The notes: generated by a model not told the origin, from the sequence alone. Shown: positions 29,130 to 38,150, numbered from the stretch's first letter. The stretch: 64,000 nucleotides of DNA from Pseudomonas sp. FP2196 (GCF_030687715.1 NZ_CP117445.1:6038501-6102500); one strand, 5' to 3'. Made by a program: numbers and translations.

Positions 29130-29501
29130 CTAACCGGCCTGTTGTTCCGTCAGGCATTTTGCGTAGCCATCGGCGAACCTGGCGTCGAAGGACAACGCCA
29201 CCGGCTCGTCCAGTTCCGCCGAGGTGTTGAGCAACACGTGCGTCGCCGGGATGTATTTGATCCAGCCAATGGTGCCGGTGCCATCGGTGTCGAAGAACAG
29301 CTGGGCTCGTACGGTTTCACCATCATCGTCGTCGATCAGCAAATTGACCTTGTCCTTGCCGACATACAGAAACGGGAAATCGCTGCTCCTGACCAGTTCA
29401 GCGAGGTAGCCGTAGCAACTCCCTTCACTGGCAATCGCCGGCATTGCGTAAGGCAAAAGCAGAAGCACACTCAGCACGGGCCGAATGAAAAAACGGTTCA
29501 T
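29130..29501 (-). CDS. Small exported protein, function unknown
   Basis: A 123-residue protein with a signal peptide (FFIRPVLSVLLLLPYAMPAIA). The mature part is acidic (LLIDDDDGETVRAQLFFDTD) and has one cysteine pair (GSCYGY and AKCLTE). It lies 10 bases after the disrupted gene and 20 bases before the next. No known motif. Confidence 0.7.
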   Translation of the reverse strand: MNRFFIRPVLSVLLLLPYAMPAIASEGSCYGYLAELVRSSDFPFLYVGKDKVNLLIDDDDGETVRAQLFFDTDGTGTIGWIKYIPATHVLLNTSAELDEPVALSFDARFADGYAKCLTEQQAG

Positions 29502-29973
29502 CCCATCATCCTTAATCAAGCAGCGGCGATTCCGCCTCGGTCATCGTCAGCAATCGAAATTCGTTGTTCACAAACTCGTAGTAGCGATCCCGGTTGACGC
29601 TTTCCAGCGAATTCCCCTGAGCGTCTTCTTCGCCGTCGAGGGTGATACCGGAAATAAGGATCAAGCGGCTGTCGGGTTGGTAGAGCATGGCGAACGTGCT
29701 GCCGTCGTAGGCATTCGGCAGCCCGCCAGCGACTTCACCGGTTTGTGCATCGAGCACTTCGGCGCAGATGGCACCGCCGCCACAACCCAATGGGTTGAGG
29801 ATGTAATGGCCGGCGAAGTTGACCTTGCCTTTCAAGGCTTTTGATCGCGCACTGTCCATCACCGGATTGCTGTTTTCCTGCGGCACCAGTGCATGGTGGG
29901 TGCCGGTGAACACTGGTGTGACGGGGTAATCCTTGAAGTCGGGGTCGGCGGCGAATGCCATGGATGTGGCGGC

Positions 29974-31346
29974 GAGAGTGTCAGATTTTTTGTGTGCGGG
30001 CTGGTAATGGCCTGCCGTTAGGCAGGCCTTCATTTCACCAGTTTGACCTGATGAATCGATCTCCGTACAAAACCGCAAACTGATTCATAGCGTTTTTCCA
30101 GTCATGGGCTGCACTGCCCCAGTTGGCGGTGATGTTTTGCAGTGCCAGCCAGATCAGTTTTGTCGCGGCTTCATCGGTTGGAAAGTGGCCTCTTGTCTTG
30201 ATGATCTTGCGCAGCTGCGAGTTGATACTCTCGATGGCATTGGTGGTGTAGATCACCTTTCGTATGGCTGGCGGGAACACAAAGAACGGGATGACTCGAT
30301 CCCAGGCGCGTCGCCAGGCTGCAACCACCGTTGGATATTGCTTGCCCCAAGGGCCCGATTCGAAGGCATCCAGAGCTTGCTCGGCGACGTCAGCGTTGAG
30401 TGCTTGATAAATCGGTTTCAGGGCCTTGGCCAGCTCACGACGCTTGTCCCATGCTGCGTAATCAAGGCTGTTGCGGATCAGGTGCACGATGCATGTCTGC
30501 AACGCCGTCTGAGGGAACACTGCACTCAAGGCTTCAGGCATGCCTTTGAGACCGTCCGTTACCGCGATCAGGACATCTTCGACCCCCCGGGTTTTGAGGT
30601 CATTGAAGACTTTCATCCAGAATTTGGCGCCCTCTGTGTTCTCAATCCAGATGCCCAGAATATCTCGAGTGCCGTCCGGTAGTACGCCCAGAGCCAGGTA
30701 AATCGCCTTGTTGCGAACCACGCCTTCATCACGGATTTTAACCCGCAGCGCATCGAAGAAAATGACCGGGTACATAGGTTCGAGTGGCCGTTGCTGCCAC
30801 GTACTGACTTCCTCCAGAACAGCGTCGGTAACGGTGCTGATGAAGTCATGGGAGACGTCTGTTGCGTACTGCTCCGAGAGAAAGGCACGAATCTCGCGAA
30901 CGCTCATGCCGCGGGCATACATGGCAATGATCTTGTCATCAAAGCCGGTAAAACGGCGCTCATGTTTGGGGATCAAAATCGGAGAAAAACTGCCGTCGCG
31001 GTCTCTGGGAATATCCAGGCGCAACGGGCCGTCATCGGTCAGCACGGTTTTTCCGCTCTTGCCGTTACGCTGGTTACTCGAATCCTCAGGGCGCTCCGCG
31101 CCCTGAGGATAGCCAAGATGAAGTCCTAACTCGGCACCAAGGGCACGTTCGATAAGCGCCTTTTTGAACGCCATCGCAGCATCCTGAATAGCTTCGGCAC
31201 TCATCGACTCACTGAGGAACTGGTCGATCAGCTCTTTTGGAATGGACGGAAGGTCACGCTTGGCCTCACGGGCCGGTTTCTTTTTGGTTGGCATACATGC
31301 ACCTCTGCAGCATGTTATGCCCGAACACAAAATTAATGACACTCCC
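29974..31346 (-). mobile_element. IS256-family insertion sequence (1373 bp)
   Basis: Complete element with imperfect terminal inverted repeats of about 28 bases (left gagagtgtcagattttttgt; right, on the other strand, gggagtgtcattaattttgt; both continue to cgggc with 22 of 28 bases matching). It is flanked by the direct repeat GTGGCGGC at 29966-29973 and 31347-31354, an 8-base target duplication typical of the family. It carries one transposase gene. The intact ends and duplication suggest a fairly recent insertion. Confidence 0.95.
30035..31294 (-). CDS. IS256-family transposase (mutator type)
   Basis: A 419-residue transposase with the family pattern: RGMSVREIRAFLSE, first acidic residue in IFFDALRVKI, second in VTDGLKGMPEAL, third in TTNAIESINSQLRK. 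The start at 31294 (MPTKKKPAREAKR) matches the family. Upstream, the frame stays open through the IS end into the host signal peptide start at 31393, giving a possible in-frame chimera. No frameshift or stop was seen, so the element may be active. Confidence 0.95.
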   Translation of the reverse strand: MPTKKKPAREAKRDLPSIPKELIDQFLSESMSAEAIQDAAMAFKKALIERALGAELGLHLGYPQGAERPEDSSNQRNGKSGKTVLTDDGPLRLDIPRDRDGSFSPILIPKHERRFTGFDDKIIAMYARGMSVREIRAFLSEQYATDVSHDFISTVTDAVLEEVSTWQQRPLEPMYPVIFFDALRVKIRDEGVVRNKAIYLALGVLPDGTRDILGIWIENTEGAKFWMKVFNDLKTRGVEDVLIAVTDGLKGMPEALSAVFPQTALQTCIVHLIRNSLDYAAWDKRRELAKALKPIYQALNADVAEQALDAFESGPWGKQYPTVVAAWRRAWDRVIPFFVFPPAIRKVIYTTNAIESINSQLRKIIKTRGHFPTDEAATKLIWLALQNITANWGSAAHDWKNAMNQFAVLYGDRFIRSNW

Positions 31347-31393
31347 GTGGCGGCCAATATCAAGCTGCCGAGATGAGCCGAAAATCCTTTCAT

Positions 31394-31437
31394 CTAGTAA
31401 CTCCTTAATGGAAGACCTAAAACCGACGGTCCCCGGC
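31394..31437. promoter_or_regulatory. Start region of the exported-protein operon
   Basis: Short spacer between the 816-residue fusion gene and the interrupted gene; it holds ctccttaatgg, whose complement gives the GGAG ribosome-binding site of the interrupted gene. No clear promoter hexamers were assigned. Confidence 0.3.
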
Positions 31438-33888
31438 TCATCCCTTGTTACCCGGATTGACCAGACTCAACTCACCATCCCGATACACCACCTCACACCC
31501 CACCCACGCCGGATCAACCTGCGGCATCACCGCCGACGGCTTGCGCAACTCACGCAGCAAAGTCGAGCCATGGGACAACCGCCCACCCATTCGCGCAATC
31601 ACCGCCCGCGCGGCTTGATAGTGTGCGTGACGCCCCGGATCGAGCGTGTCCTCCAGCAAAATGTCCTCCCCGAGAACACCCAGCACCTGCCCCGGATAAA
31701 TCATGAACCCGGTCGCCAACTCCGCACCTTCGCGACCGTCCTGCCAGAAGCTGCCGTCGCGGCTTCGAATGTCCGGATGCGGCGCGAACCAGTGCTCGCG
31801 ATCCGCCAGCGGCATGGCGTGGTGCAGGCGGAAGAAGATGCGCATGAGGTTGTCGCGGTACCACTCGCGCACTTGCAGGTAATAACCGCGTAGGCCCGGC
31901 AGGCCGCTCGAATGGGCGAGGCGGATCAGCCCTGACCATTGCGGGAATGGTTGTAATGGCAGCTCACTCGACGCGGGTCGAGGCGTAGCGGGATCGGTTT
32001 CCCACGGCAATCGATGCGGGCTGTTTTCGAGGTTGTCGTACGCGGTCGGCGGGCGGCCCAGCCAGTCGCCGCCACTGCTGGCCAGCGCCGTGGCGATGCA
32101 CAGATTGCCTTGCACCACGAACACGTAAAACCGGGTGAACCAGTCCGCCAATTGCTGACCATCGGCAGCTTGGCCAACGAGTTCGGCCAGCTCCCGGTCG
32201 AACCGGTGTAAGCCGCTTTCAAGGTTCAGCAAATGCCCGCGAGCTTTGCGTTGCATACGCAAAAACAGCGGCAACGAGCGCAGCATCTTCAGTGGCTGCC
32301 ACGGCAGATGCGGGGTCGCGCCGCCGACTTCACCAGCGTAGTTATCGGCGCTGATGCCCCAGTCGGCGAGTCGGGCGAGGAACAGATCATTGTTGATATA
32401 GGACGCGCCGCCGAACACGGCAGTGAACGGCTCGTTGTCCTGCAACACTCGCGCATCCCACCGCGCCATGATCGCCGGAATACTCGCTGCCGCGCGGCGC
32501 TGAGCGTACTCGACAAAAACGCTCGGTTGCGGCGGCAGGATCTCGGCGATATTCGCGGCGGTGAGGTGCCGGCGCCAGCCGTAATCGCTGATCGGCCGGT
32601 ATTGCAGCAGCCACAGTTGTGAGCCGTCCCAGGCCCATTCGACGTCGCCGGGCACGTAGTGGAACACCCGCAACACGTCTTGCAGAAATTGCCATAGCCG
32701 CTCTTCGGTCAAGCCGTGGGATGGCGTGAACGCGCCGCTGCGCCAGGCATCGCCAACCCGCGAAAGCGTTGCCCGCGAAGGGCTGACGTGACCGTCGGCC
32801 AGCGATTCGAGATGGCCTTCAACCCATTCGAGTTCTACCGAAAGATGGCGCACGAAGGCAATCCCGGACACTACCGGGGTGATGAAGCGCTGCACCACCA
32901 CTTCCTCGACGCCTTCAGCAGTCAATTCGGCGATGCGTTTCGGCACATTGGCGGGCGGCTCGCGCAGATAGGTTGTGCTCAAACCGGCATTCGCCGAATC
33001 GGCCTGATCCTCGCCATAACTGGAGGAGCGCACCGCCCAGGTCACATCGGGTTGGGCGGCGAGAAACGCAGGCAGACGCGGATCAGCGCAATCGTTGAGC
33101 GTCAGTGCCGCCGGCACCGGTTGCCGCGCCAGCTCAGCCAGGCGCAAACGCCCGCCCTTGGTGTGCGCGACAAACCCGCGCTCGCCCGACTCCAGCCACT
33201 GCGCGAACTGCGCGGGCGAGTCGATCCACGGGTAATGACCCCAACCGGGTTTGAGGCTGATGGTCAGATCGGCGCGGGCAAGAATCGCCGACCATGCCGC
33301 CGCTTGCTCGATGCCGAGTACGGCGTCCTGATCGCCCCAAACCAACTCGACCGGATCGCTGATCCACTCCAGCAGCGGCAACGCGGTGTCGGCGCGAATC
33401 AGATCCCAATGCGGCACGAACGCACGGCAGCGCGCATAACCGGCGCCCATGCGCTGGTACTGCGGGGGCGTCCAGGTCTGGGTGGAAAACTTGCGCGCGA
33501 ACAGCGTGGGTTTGTTCGACAGCAGCCAGTGAATGGTCTTGCGGATCGGCAGCGGCGACATCAACGCCGGCAGCCGACGTTGCCACAAAAACGCCCCGAC
33601 CGGCGCCAGCAAAACGCTGCGGGAAAAATGTCCGGGCCGACGCTGCAACGCGTGCAGCACCAACAACGCATTGACCCCGACTGCCATGATCGCGCTGCCC
33701 TGCTGCGTCATCGCCAGCAACGTCTGCGCGTAGTCCGCCAGATCCTCGCAGGGTGGCTGCGGATTGGCGCCGAACCCCGGCAACTCCAGCGGCACCACGT
33801 CGTAGCGCTGGAAGTGCGGCAGCGCGTCATCCCACCAATCGGCGGCGCTGCCGTTGCCGGCCAGCAGGTAAATCAAGGGCTTGCTCAT
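31438..33888 (-). CDS. Degenerate alpha/beta hydrolase fused to a PEP-synthase/rifampin-phosphotransferase-like protein
   Basis: An 816-residue protein. Residues 1-240 follow the alpha/beta hydrolase pattern: LELPGFG oxyanion region, WGDQDAVLG and GWGHYPW keep the Asp and His positions, but the nucleophile elbow reads GVNAL (Asn73) instead of GxSxG. Residues about 280-430 match the ATP-binding domain of PEP synthase and relatives: VRSSSYGEDQADSANAGLS, VVVQRFITPVVSGIAF and LWLLQYRPIS. The C-terminus has the swivelling phosphohistidine-domain motif GGRLSHGSTLLREL with His773. A phosphotransfer or ligase-like activity is inferred; the substrate is unknown. It lies nine bases after the epimerase gene. 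Confidence 0.72.
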   Translation of the reverse strand: MSKPLIYLLAGNGSAADWWDDALPHFQRYDVVPLELPGFGANPQPPCEDLADYAQTLLAMTQQGSAIMAVGVNALLVLHALQRRPGHFSRSVLLAPVGAFLWQRRLPALMSPLPIRKTIHWLLSNKPTLFARKFSTQTWTPPQYQRMGAGYARCRAFVPHWDLIRADTALPLLEWISDPVELVWGDQDAVLGIEQAAAWSAILARADLTISLKPGWGHYPWIDSPAQFAQWLESGERGFVAHTKGGRLRLAELARQPVPAALTLNDCADPRLPAFLAAQPDVTWAVRSSSYGEDQADSANAGLSTTYLREPPANVPKRIAELTAEGVEEVVVQRFITPVVSGIAFVRHLSVELEWVEGHLESLADGHVSPSRATLSRVGDAWRSGAFTPSHGLTEERLWQFLQDVLRVFHYVPGDVEWAWDGSQLWLLQYRPISDYGWRRHLTAANIAEILPPQPSVFVEYAQRRAAASIPAIMARWDARVLQDNEPFTAVFGGASYINNDLFLARLADWGISADNYAGEVGGATPHLPWQPLKMLRSLPLFLRMQRKARGHLLNLESGLHRFDRELAELVGQAADGQQLADWFTRFYVFVVQGNLCIATALASSGGDWLGRPPTAYDNLENSPHRLPWETDPATPRPASSELPLQPFPQWSGLIRLAHSSGLPGLRGYYLQVREWYRDNLMRIFFRLHHAMPLADREHWFAPHPDIRSRDGSFWQDGREGAELATGFMIYPGQVLGVLGEDILLEDTLDPGRHAHYQAARAVIARMGGRLSHGSTLLRELRKPSAVMPQVDPAWVGCEVVYRDGELSLVNPGNKG

Positions 33889-33897
33889 GGACGATCC

Positions 33898-35292
33898 TCA
33901 GGTCAGATCGCGCAGAGCGGCGTCGAGGGTGGGATAACGGAATGTGTAGCCGGCCTCGGTCAAACGCTGCGGCACCACGCGCTGACCGTCGAAGAACAAC
34001 TCCGCCATCTCCCCGGCCAATGCACGTACTGGCGCGGCGGGAATGTGGAACCACACCGGACGCTTGAGGACTTTGCCGACATGGGCGGCGAACGCGGCCT
34101 GACTGACCGTTTCGGGCGCGACCATGTTGTAGGTGCCGCACAGACTGTCGTCGTTGAAAGCCCGCGCGATCACCTGAAGCACATCGTCGCGATGCACCCA
34201 GCTCATGATCTGCCGACCATCGCCCATGCGCCCGCCGAAGCCCAGGCGAAACGGAATCAGCAACGGCGTCAACGCACCGCCCGGGCCGAAGACCACGCCG
34301 AGGCGCAGCACCACCTGACGCACGCCAAATTCCGTAGCCGGTTGCGCGGCGGCTTCCCAACGCGCGCAGAGTTCGGCCATGAAGCCGTCGCCCTTGCTGG
34401 CGTGTTCGTCGAGGTTTTCGCTGGCATCGCGCACGCCGTAGAAACCGATGGCCGAGGCTTGAATCCACAGGGCTGGTTTGTGCTTGGTGTTCTTCAGCCA
34501 GGTCATCAGCGCTTCGGTGGTGCCGACTCGGCTGGCGAGCAGTTGCGTCTGACGCTTGGGAGTCCAGCGCGGGCCGGCGACGGGTGCGCCGGCGAGATTG
34601 ATGATTACGTCGAAGGCTTCGTCGTGGCTGAGTTCGCTCAGGGACTGCACGCTGCGAACGCGCCCGTCGAACAGATTGGCTGCTTTTAATGGATCACGTG
34701 CCAGCACACTCACGGTGTGGCCGGCGTCGAGTAATTGGTTGATCACGGCTTCACCAATAAACCCGGTACCGCCGGTGATCAGCACACGCTTGTGGGCGCT
34801 GCCGGCAAACGGGTTGGACGTGCTCTGAGTCTTTACTCGAGGGGATTTTCGACGGTCATGCCGATACAGCCAGACCAGCGGCGGCAACAGCAGCAAAAGC
34901 GCAAAACCGTCGAGCCACAGGTGCGACCAGACCTGTTGTTGCGCTGAGAGCCACATGTCCTGCGGCGCCCATAACAGGATGCCGGCAATCAACCAGCCCC
35001 ACACCATCGGCGCTTTCGATCGATTGCCGATGTGCACCAGCGCGAGCATGTACAGCGAATAACTTTGCAGCGTCGCGCCGAAGAGTGCGAGCCACCAGAC
35101 CTGTTGTTCGTGGCCGGCGGCGGGTACTGCGTCGGCGCCCCAGAATGCCAGTTCGAGAACTTGCAGATAGCCGTCGAGTAAACCGGAATGCCCGGCCCAG
35201 GTCAGGGTGAGACCGGCGAGTATGTGCACGATCGCGGCGGCGTATAGCCACAGCACTAGCGCGGGGCGAAGCGAGGTCGAGGGAGCTGGCAT
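33898..35292 (-). CDS. TIGR01777-family epimerase with an N-terminal membrane domain
   Basis: A 464-residue protein. Residues 1-150 have about four membrane segments (LVLWLYAAAIVHILAGLTLT; LWLDGFALLLLLPPLVWLY). Residues 165-464 are an extended SDR of the TIGR01777/YfcH type: KRVLITGGTGFIGEAVINQL, SAIGFYG, LRLGVVFGPGGAL, SWVHRDDVL and a C-terminal DUF1731-like end. The ATG at 35292 follows AGGA by six bases; one six codons upstream has no spacing. Co-transcribed with the fusion protein at 31438, so a shared membrane-side pathway is likely. Confidence 0.85.
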   Translation of the reverse strand: MPAPSTSLRPALVLWLYAAAIVHILAGLTLTWAGHSGLLDGYLQVLELAFWGADAVPAAGHEQQVWWLALFGATLQSYSLYMLALVHIGNRSKAPMVWGWLIAGILLWAPQDMWLSAQQQVWSHLWLDGFALLLLLPPLVWLYRHDRRKSPRVKTQSTSNPFAGSAHKRVLITGGTGFIGEAVINQLLDAGHTVSVLARDPLKAANLFDGRVRSVQSLSELSHDEAFDVIINLAGAPVAGPRWTPKRQTQLLASRVGTTEALMTWLKNTKHKPALWIQASAIGFYGVRDASENLDEHASKGDGFMAELCARWEAAAQPATEFGVRQVVLRLGVVFGPGGALTPLLIPFRLGFGGRMGDGRQIMSWVHRDDVLQVIARAFNDDSLCGTYNMVAPETVSQAAFAAHVGKVLKRPVWFHIPAAPVRALAGEMAELFFDGQRVVPQRLTEAGYTFRYPTLDAALRDLT

Positions 35293-35462
35293 TCCGTGTC
35301 CTGAGCGCATTCCTTGGGGGTGGGGAGTTTAAAGGAAAATCGCGGTCGTCAGATGCTCAAGTATTAAACGTTCAAGCGCTGCGGATTCTGGCTCAGCGCA
35401 TATGAAAACGCGTTAGCCATGGTGGCGGAACGCGTTTGATCACATCGAGGTGAAAAGGCGTC

Positions 35463-35479
35463 GGGCGCTGTAAACGCCC
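35463..35479 (-). terminator. Weak hairpin after the LprI gene at 35488
   Basis: gggcg and cgccc pair around a seven-base loop. On the minus strand it lies just after the stop and is followed only by CGACGCCTTTT, so termination is uncertain. Confidence 0.45.
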
Positions 35480-35487
35480 TTCTTCAC

Positions 35488-36864
35488 TTAACCGCACCAA
35501 AAGCAGCTGCTGGCCACTATCGGTTCGGCCACTTCGGACTGAAGTCGCTTAATCGCATTGATGCCCGAGTCGTTACCTTTGTCGGCAGCAAGCTGATAAC
35601 AGGCCAAGGCGCGAGGAGTATCTTTCTTTCCTAGATCGCCGCTTTTCCAATAATCGCCTAACGAAACGAATGCGTGCGTTGATCCCATGGTGGTAGCACG
35701 AATCAACTCTTTTTCAACGTCCAGCGGGCGCTGGCAGGGTCCTGAACTGGCCAATTCATTGCCAAAACAATAGAAGCCAGCCAACGACTCAGCACCGCTT
35801 GGTGAATCAACGGCTGCTGCTTTGAAAAGAGCCTCAACTTTGCCGTATTCCAATTGCGGGGCCATACCCGACAGACTCAGCCCAGCCGCAGCCGAACTAG
35901 ATATAGGATCGCCTGAAGCGGCCGCGCACAGGTAATTTTCCAAAGTCGCCTCAAAAAGTTCTCCTGTCAGCCGGTATTGCTCAAGGCCGCCCAAGCCAGC
36001 AAATCCTTGTCCGCGCTGCCAACAGAAATTCTCTGCACGACTCATTTTCCGCGTGCTGGCTACAGAAAGCTCTTTTTCAGGAATCGACCAGTCCTCAACC
36101 CCATCAAGCGTCCAGCAGGACTTCCGAGAAAAGTTGAAAATCTTGATATTGCTGTTGCCGGCGCGTTTATCCACAACGTTAACGTGGCGGTCATCCACCT
36201 TCTCGATCTCTATTCCTTCCACTTTCCCATCGGGCACAGCCACCATTAAGGGAAACGCCATATCGCGTCCCACCTCCGCAGTAACGTAAGTCACAATCCG
36301 CCCTATATCCGACGTCCCCTTTAATACCAGCAGCTTCACGGCCTGCGCAGTTAGTCGCTTCTGCGATTCGACATTAGCGGAGAATGCTGGAAGAAACTGT
36401 GCAAAGTCTTGCGTAGGGCACGAGCCACGTCCAATTGTCGGGCCACTCCCGGTATCAGACGCGATATTGTCCAGAAACGCTGACCGATCACGACTCATGC
36501 TGGCGATGCAATTGTTCACCGCTGCCACATGCGCCGAAGAGCCCGGTTTCGTCTCCAACGCATCGACCTGGCAATCGGTATCGCGCAGTTTGATCCAGGC
36601 GCGCTGAGCCTCCTGAACCGTTGCCTTTTGGCTCGCCGCAAGAACTGGATCGGTTTGATACCCACCCTCGAGCCGAACCATCAGTTCTTGATAACTGGTA
36701 TTCAACTGCGTATCTGCTGCAGCCTTGGCACTCACAGAGCATCTTTCACTCTGAGAGTTCGTAGTGATCTCGGCACATGCATCGTCAGCAAATGCATGTC
36801 CCCCCAACAGAGATAAACCACCAATCAACACGGCGGGCAGCACCGGAATAAGATATTTACTCAA
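35488..36864 (-). CDS. Exported LprI-domain protein with CP[ST]xDF domain and Sel1-like repeats
   Basis: About 458 residues: signal peptide (IPVLPAVLIGGLSLLGGHAFA), LprI domain (about 28-130; CSVSAKAAADTQLNTSYQEL, EAQRAWIKLRDTDC), the CPTQDFAQFLPAFS ... CWTLDGVEDWSI domain shared with the protein at 25918, then Sel1-like helices (YCFGNELASS, AFVSLGDYWKSG, ALACYQLAADKGN). The start is uncertain: no ATG lies between the preceding gene's stop and the signal peptide. The TTG at 36864 follows GGA by seven bases; the ATG at 36951 lies inside the preceding gene. Third gene after the effector; candidate immunity protein. Confidence 0.75.
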   Translation of the reverse strand: MSKYLIPVLPAVLIGGLSLLGGHAFADDACAEITTNSQSERCSVSAKAAADTQLNTSYQELMVRLEGGYQTDPVLAASQKATVQEAQRAWIKLRDTDCQVDALETKPGSSAHVAAVNNCIASMSRDRSAFLDNIASDTGSGPTIGRGSCPTQDFAQFLPAFSANVESQKRLTAQAVKLLVLKGTSDIGRIVTYVTAEVGRDMAFPLMVAVPDGKVEGIEIEKVDDRHVNVVDKRAGNSNIKIFNFSRKSCWTLDGVEDWSIPEKELSVASTRKMSRAENFCWQRGQGFAGLGGLEQYRLTGELFEATLENYLCAAASGDPISSSAAAGLSLSGMAPQLEYGKVEALFKAAAVDSPSGAESLAGFYCFGNELASSGPCQRPLDVEKELIRATTMGSTHAFVSLGDYWKSGDLGKKDTPRALACYQLAADKGNDSGINAIKRLQSEVAEPIVASSCFWCG

Positions 36865-36910
36865 GGCAAATTCCAACAATATTTTGCGAAAGTGTATTTT
36901 TAAGTCGTGC

Positions 36911-38050
36911 TTATTCTTCAAGAGAGATAGCCATTTCCAGAGTAGATCCATTCAGATAAACGACCGCTTCGCGCCCATTAATATCGACAGGAGTAGGATT
37001 CTGGATCATTCCTTCATCGCTAGCCTTCGCAATTTTTGTTAACGTCTTATCCGCAACATTGGCACGCCAAATAGTTTCATCACCATTCTTGAAATAAAAC
37101 GTCGGCCGTGACTTGCTCCAAATCGGAGCATATATATTCCAACCGGGCTCGGGCCGACCAGCCTGCGCTATCGTTTCATACCCTGAGGTGTGCGAGTAGT
37201 ACGCTTGCAATTTTCCATACTCACCACCCCAACCGAATGTCAAACCACTAACAGCATTTTCATCAGTATTTGGCCACTGCTGGAACAGCAAACTGCTTTC
37301 CAATGGCGGAGATTTTGAACCGAGCTTATAAACCATCCCCCGCAGCTGATTCTTAGAGAGCTGCTGTCGATAGTAAAACGCCCCATCCAAAATTCCCGCG
37401 AATCTTTTCCCTTCGTCGTTTGAACCCAAACTCAAAGCACCATCAAAACCGATATCTTTCGCAATCGTGTGCAATACCGGCTTGTCGTTGCGATCAACGT
37501 ATTCATATAGATTACCCCGGTACGCAATCATCGCCGCATCAAAATGCCCTTCAAACACGATGACATGCAACATGCCTGAAATTGTTTCAGCTGAGATCAA
37601 AAATCGTTCGACAGCCCCTTTTTCATTGGGAAGCCATGCTAAATCAACGACCTTCCATGAGCGTTCAAACTGTGTGTACGGCTTATCACCCAACATTAAT
37701 TTAATATCTTTCTGAGTTGGCCTAGGCGCAATAGGAACCGGCGACAGAAAGCGTATCTGCTGAACATAAGAGTCCTCTAAGCACTCCACTGACTCACAAG
37801 AATTACGCTCTGACTCAAGCCAATCACTTTCGATTATTTGTAAAGCTCGCCGATTTTTTATCGGTTTTAAGACCTCACTGAGCTTTTCGTCCATTGCGGA
37901 CAAAGAAGGAGAACTACAAATTTTCCTTTCTACTTCCGTCGAAGCTTTGCGACAGTCGAAACTCGCAGAAAATGCGGCAGAACTGAATAGCAAAAAGGTT
38001 AACGATAAAAAGCAGGGGAGCGAATATAAATTCTTCATTGAATCAGTCAT
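36911..38050 (-). CDS. Exported LprI-domain protein
   Basis: About 379 residues: signal peptide (FLSLTFLLFSSAAFS), then a compact LprI domain (about 25-105; FDCRKASTEVERKICSS, LSAMDEKLSEVL, CESVECLEDSYVQQI). The long C-terminal region ends in β-strand-like segments (PTFYFKNGDETIWRANV). Low GC compared with the core genes suggests transfer. The start could be the ATG at 38050 or the one four codons later. Second LprI gene after the effector; candidate immunity protein. Confidence 0.75.
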   Translation of the reverse strand: MTDSMKNLYSLPCFLSLTFLLFSSAAFSASFDCRKASTEVERKICSSPSLSAMDEKLSEVLKPIKNRRALQIIESDWLESERNSCESVECLEDSYVQQIRFLSPVPIAPRPTQKDIKLMLGDKPYTQFERSWKVVDLAWLPNEKGAVERFLISAETISGMLHVIVFEGHFDAAMIAYRGNLYEYVDRNDKPVLHTIAKDIGFDGALSLGSNDEGKRFAGILDGAFYYRQQLSKNQLRGMVYKLGSKSPPLESSLLFQQWPNTDENAVSGLTFGWGGEYGKLQAYYSHTSGYETIAQAGRPEPGWNIYAPIWSKSRPTFYFKNGDETIWRANVADKTLTKIAKASDEGMIQNPTPVDINGREAVVYLNGSTLEMAISLEE

Positions 38051-38087
38051 AAAATAAATTTTTCCACCATCTGAACAAAGGCGAACA

Positions 38088-38150
38088 AAGGGGACAGATT
38101 TATTTTGTCTCAACGATAAAACCATCGGATAAATAAATCCGTCCCCTTTA
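38088..38150. repeat. Inverted repeat of a ggggacagatttatttt sequence
   Basis: aaaggggacagatttatttt on the left is mirrored by aaataaatccgtcccctttac on the right with one mismatch in the core and a 25-base spacer. From memory this wording is a REP-type element tied to REP-associated tyrosine transposases in gammaproteobacteria; no such transposase is in the window. Confidence 0.65.

Larger units (their letters stand above)
29512..31393 (-). pseudogene. Exported protein gene split by an IS256-family element in its signal peptide
   Basis: The 3' part (29512-29973) and the 5' part (31347-31393, including one copy of the 8-base duplication) lie on either side of the IS. Removing the IS and one GTGGCGGC copy joins the frame exactly: MKGFSAHLGSLILAATSMAFA, a complete signal peptide, followed by ADPDFKDYPV to the end, 166 residues in all. 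A ribosome-binding site (GGAG, seven bases from the ATG) remains. The mature part contains NPLGCGGGAICAEVLDAQTG. The insertion leaves no intact start and signal peptide for the mature part, and may be polar on the five genes downstream. Confidence 0.92.
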
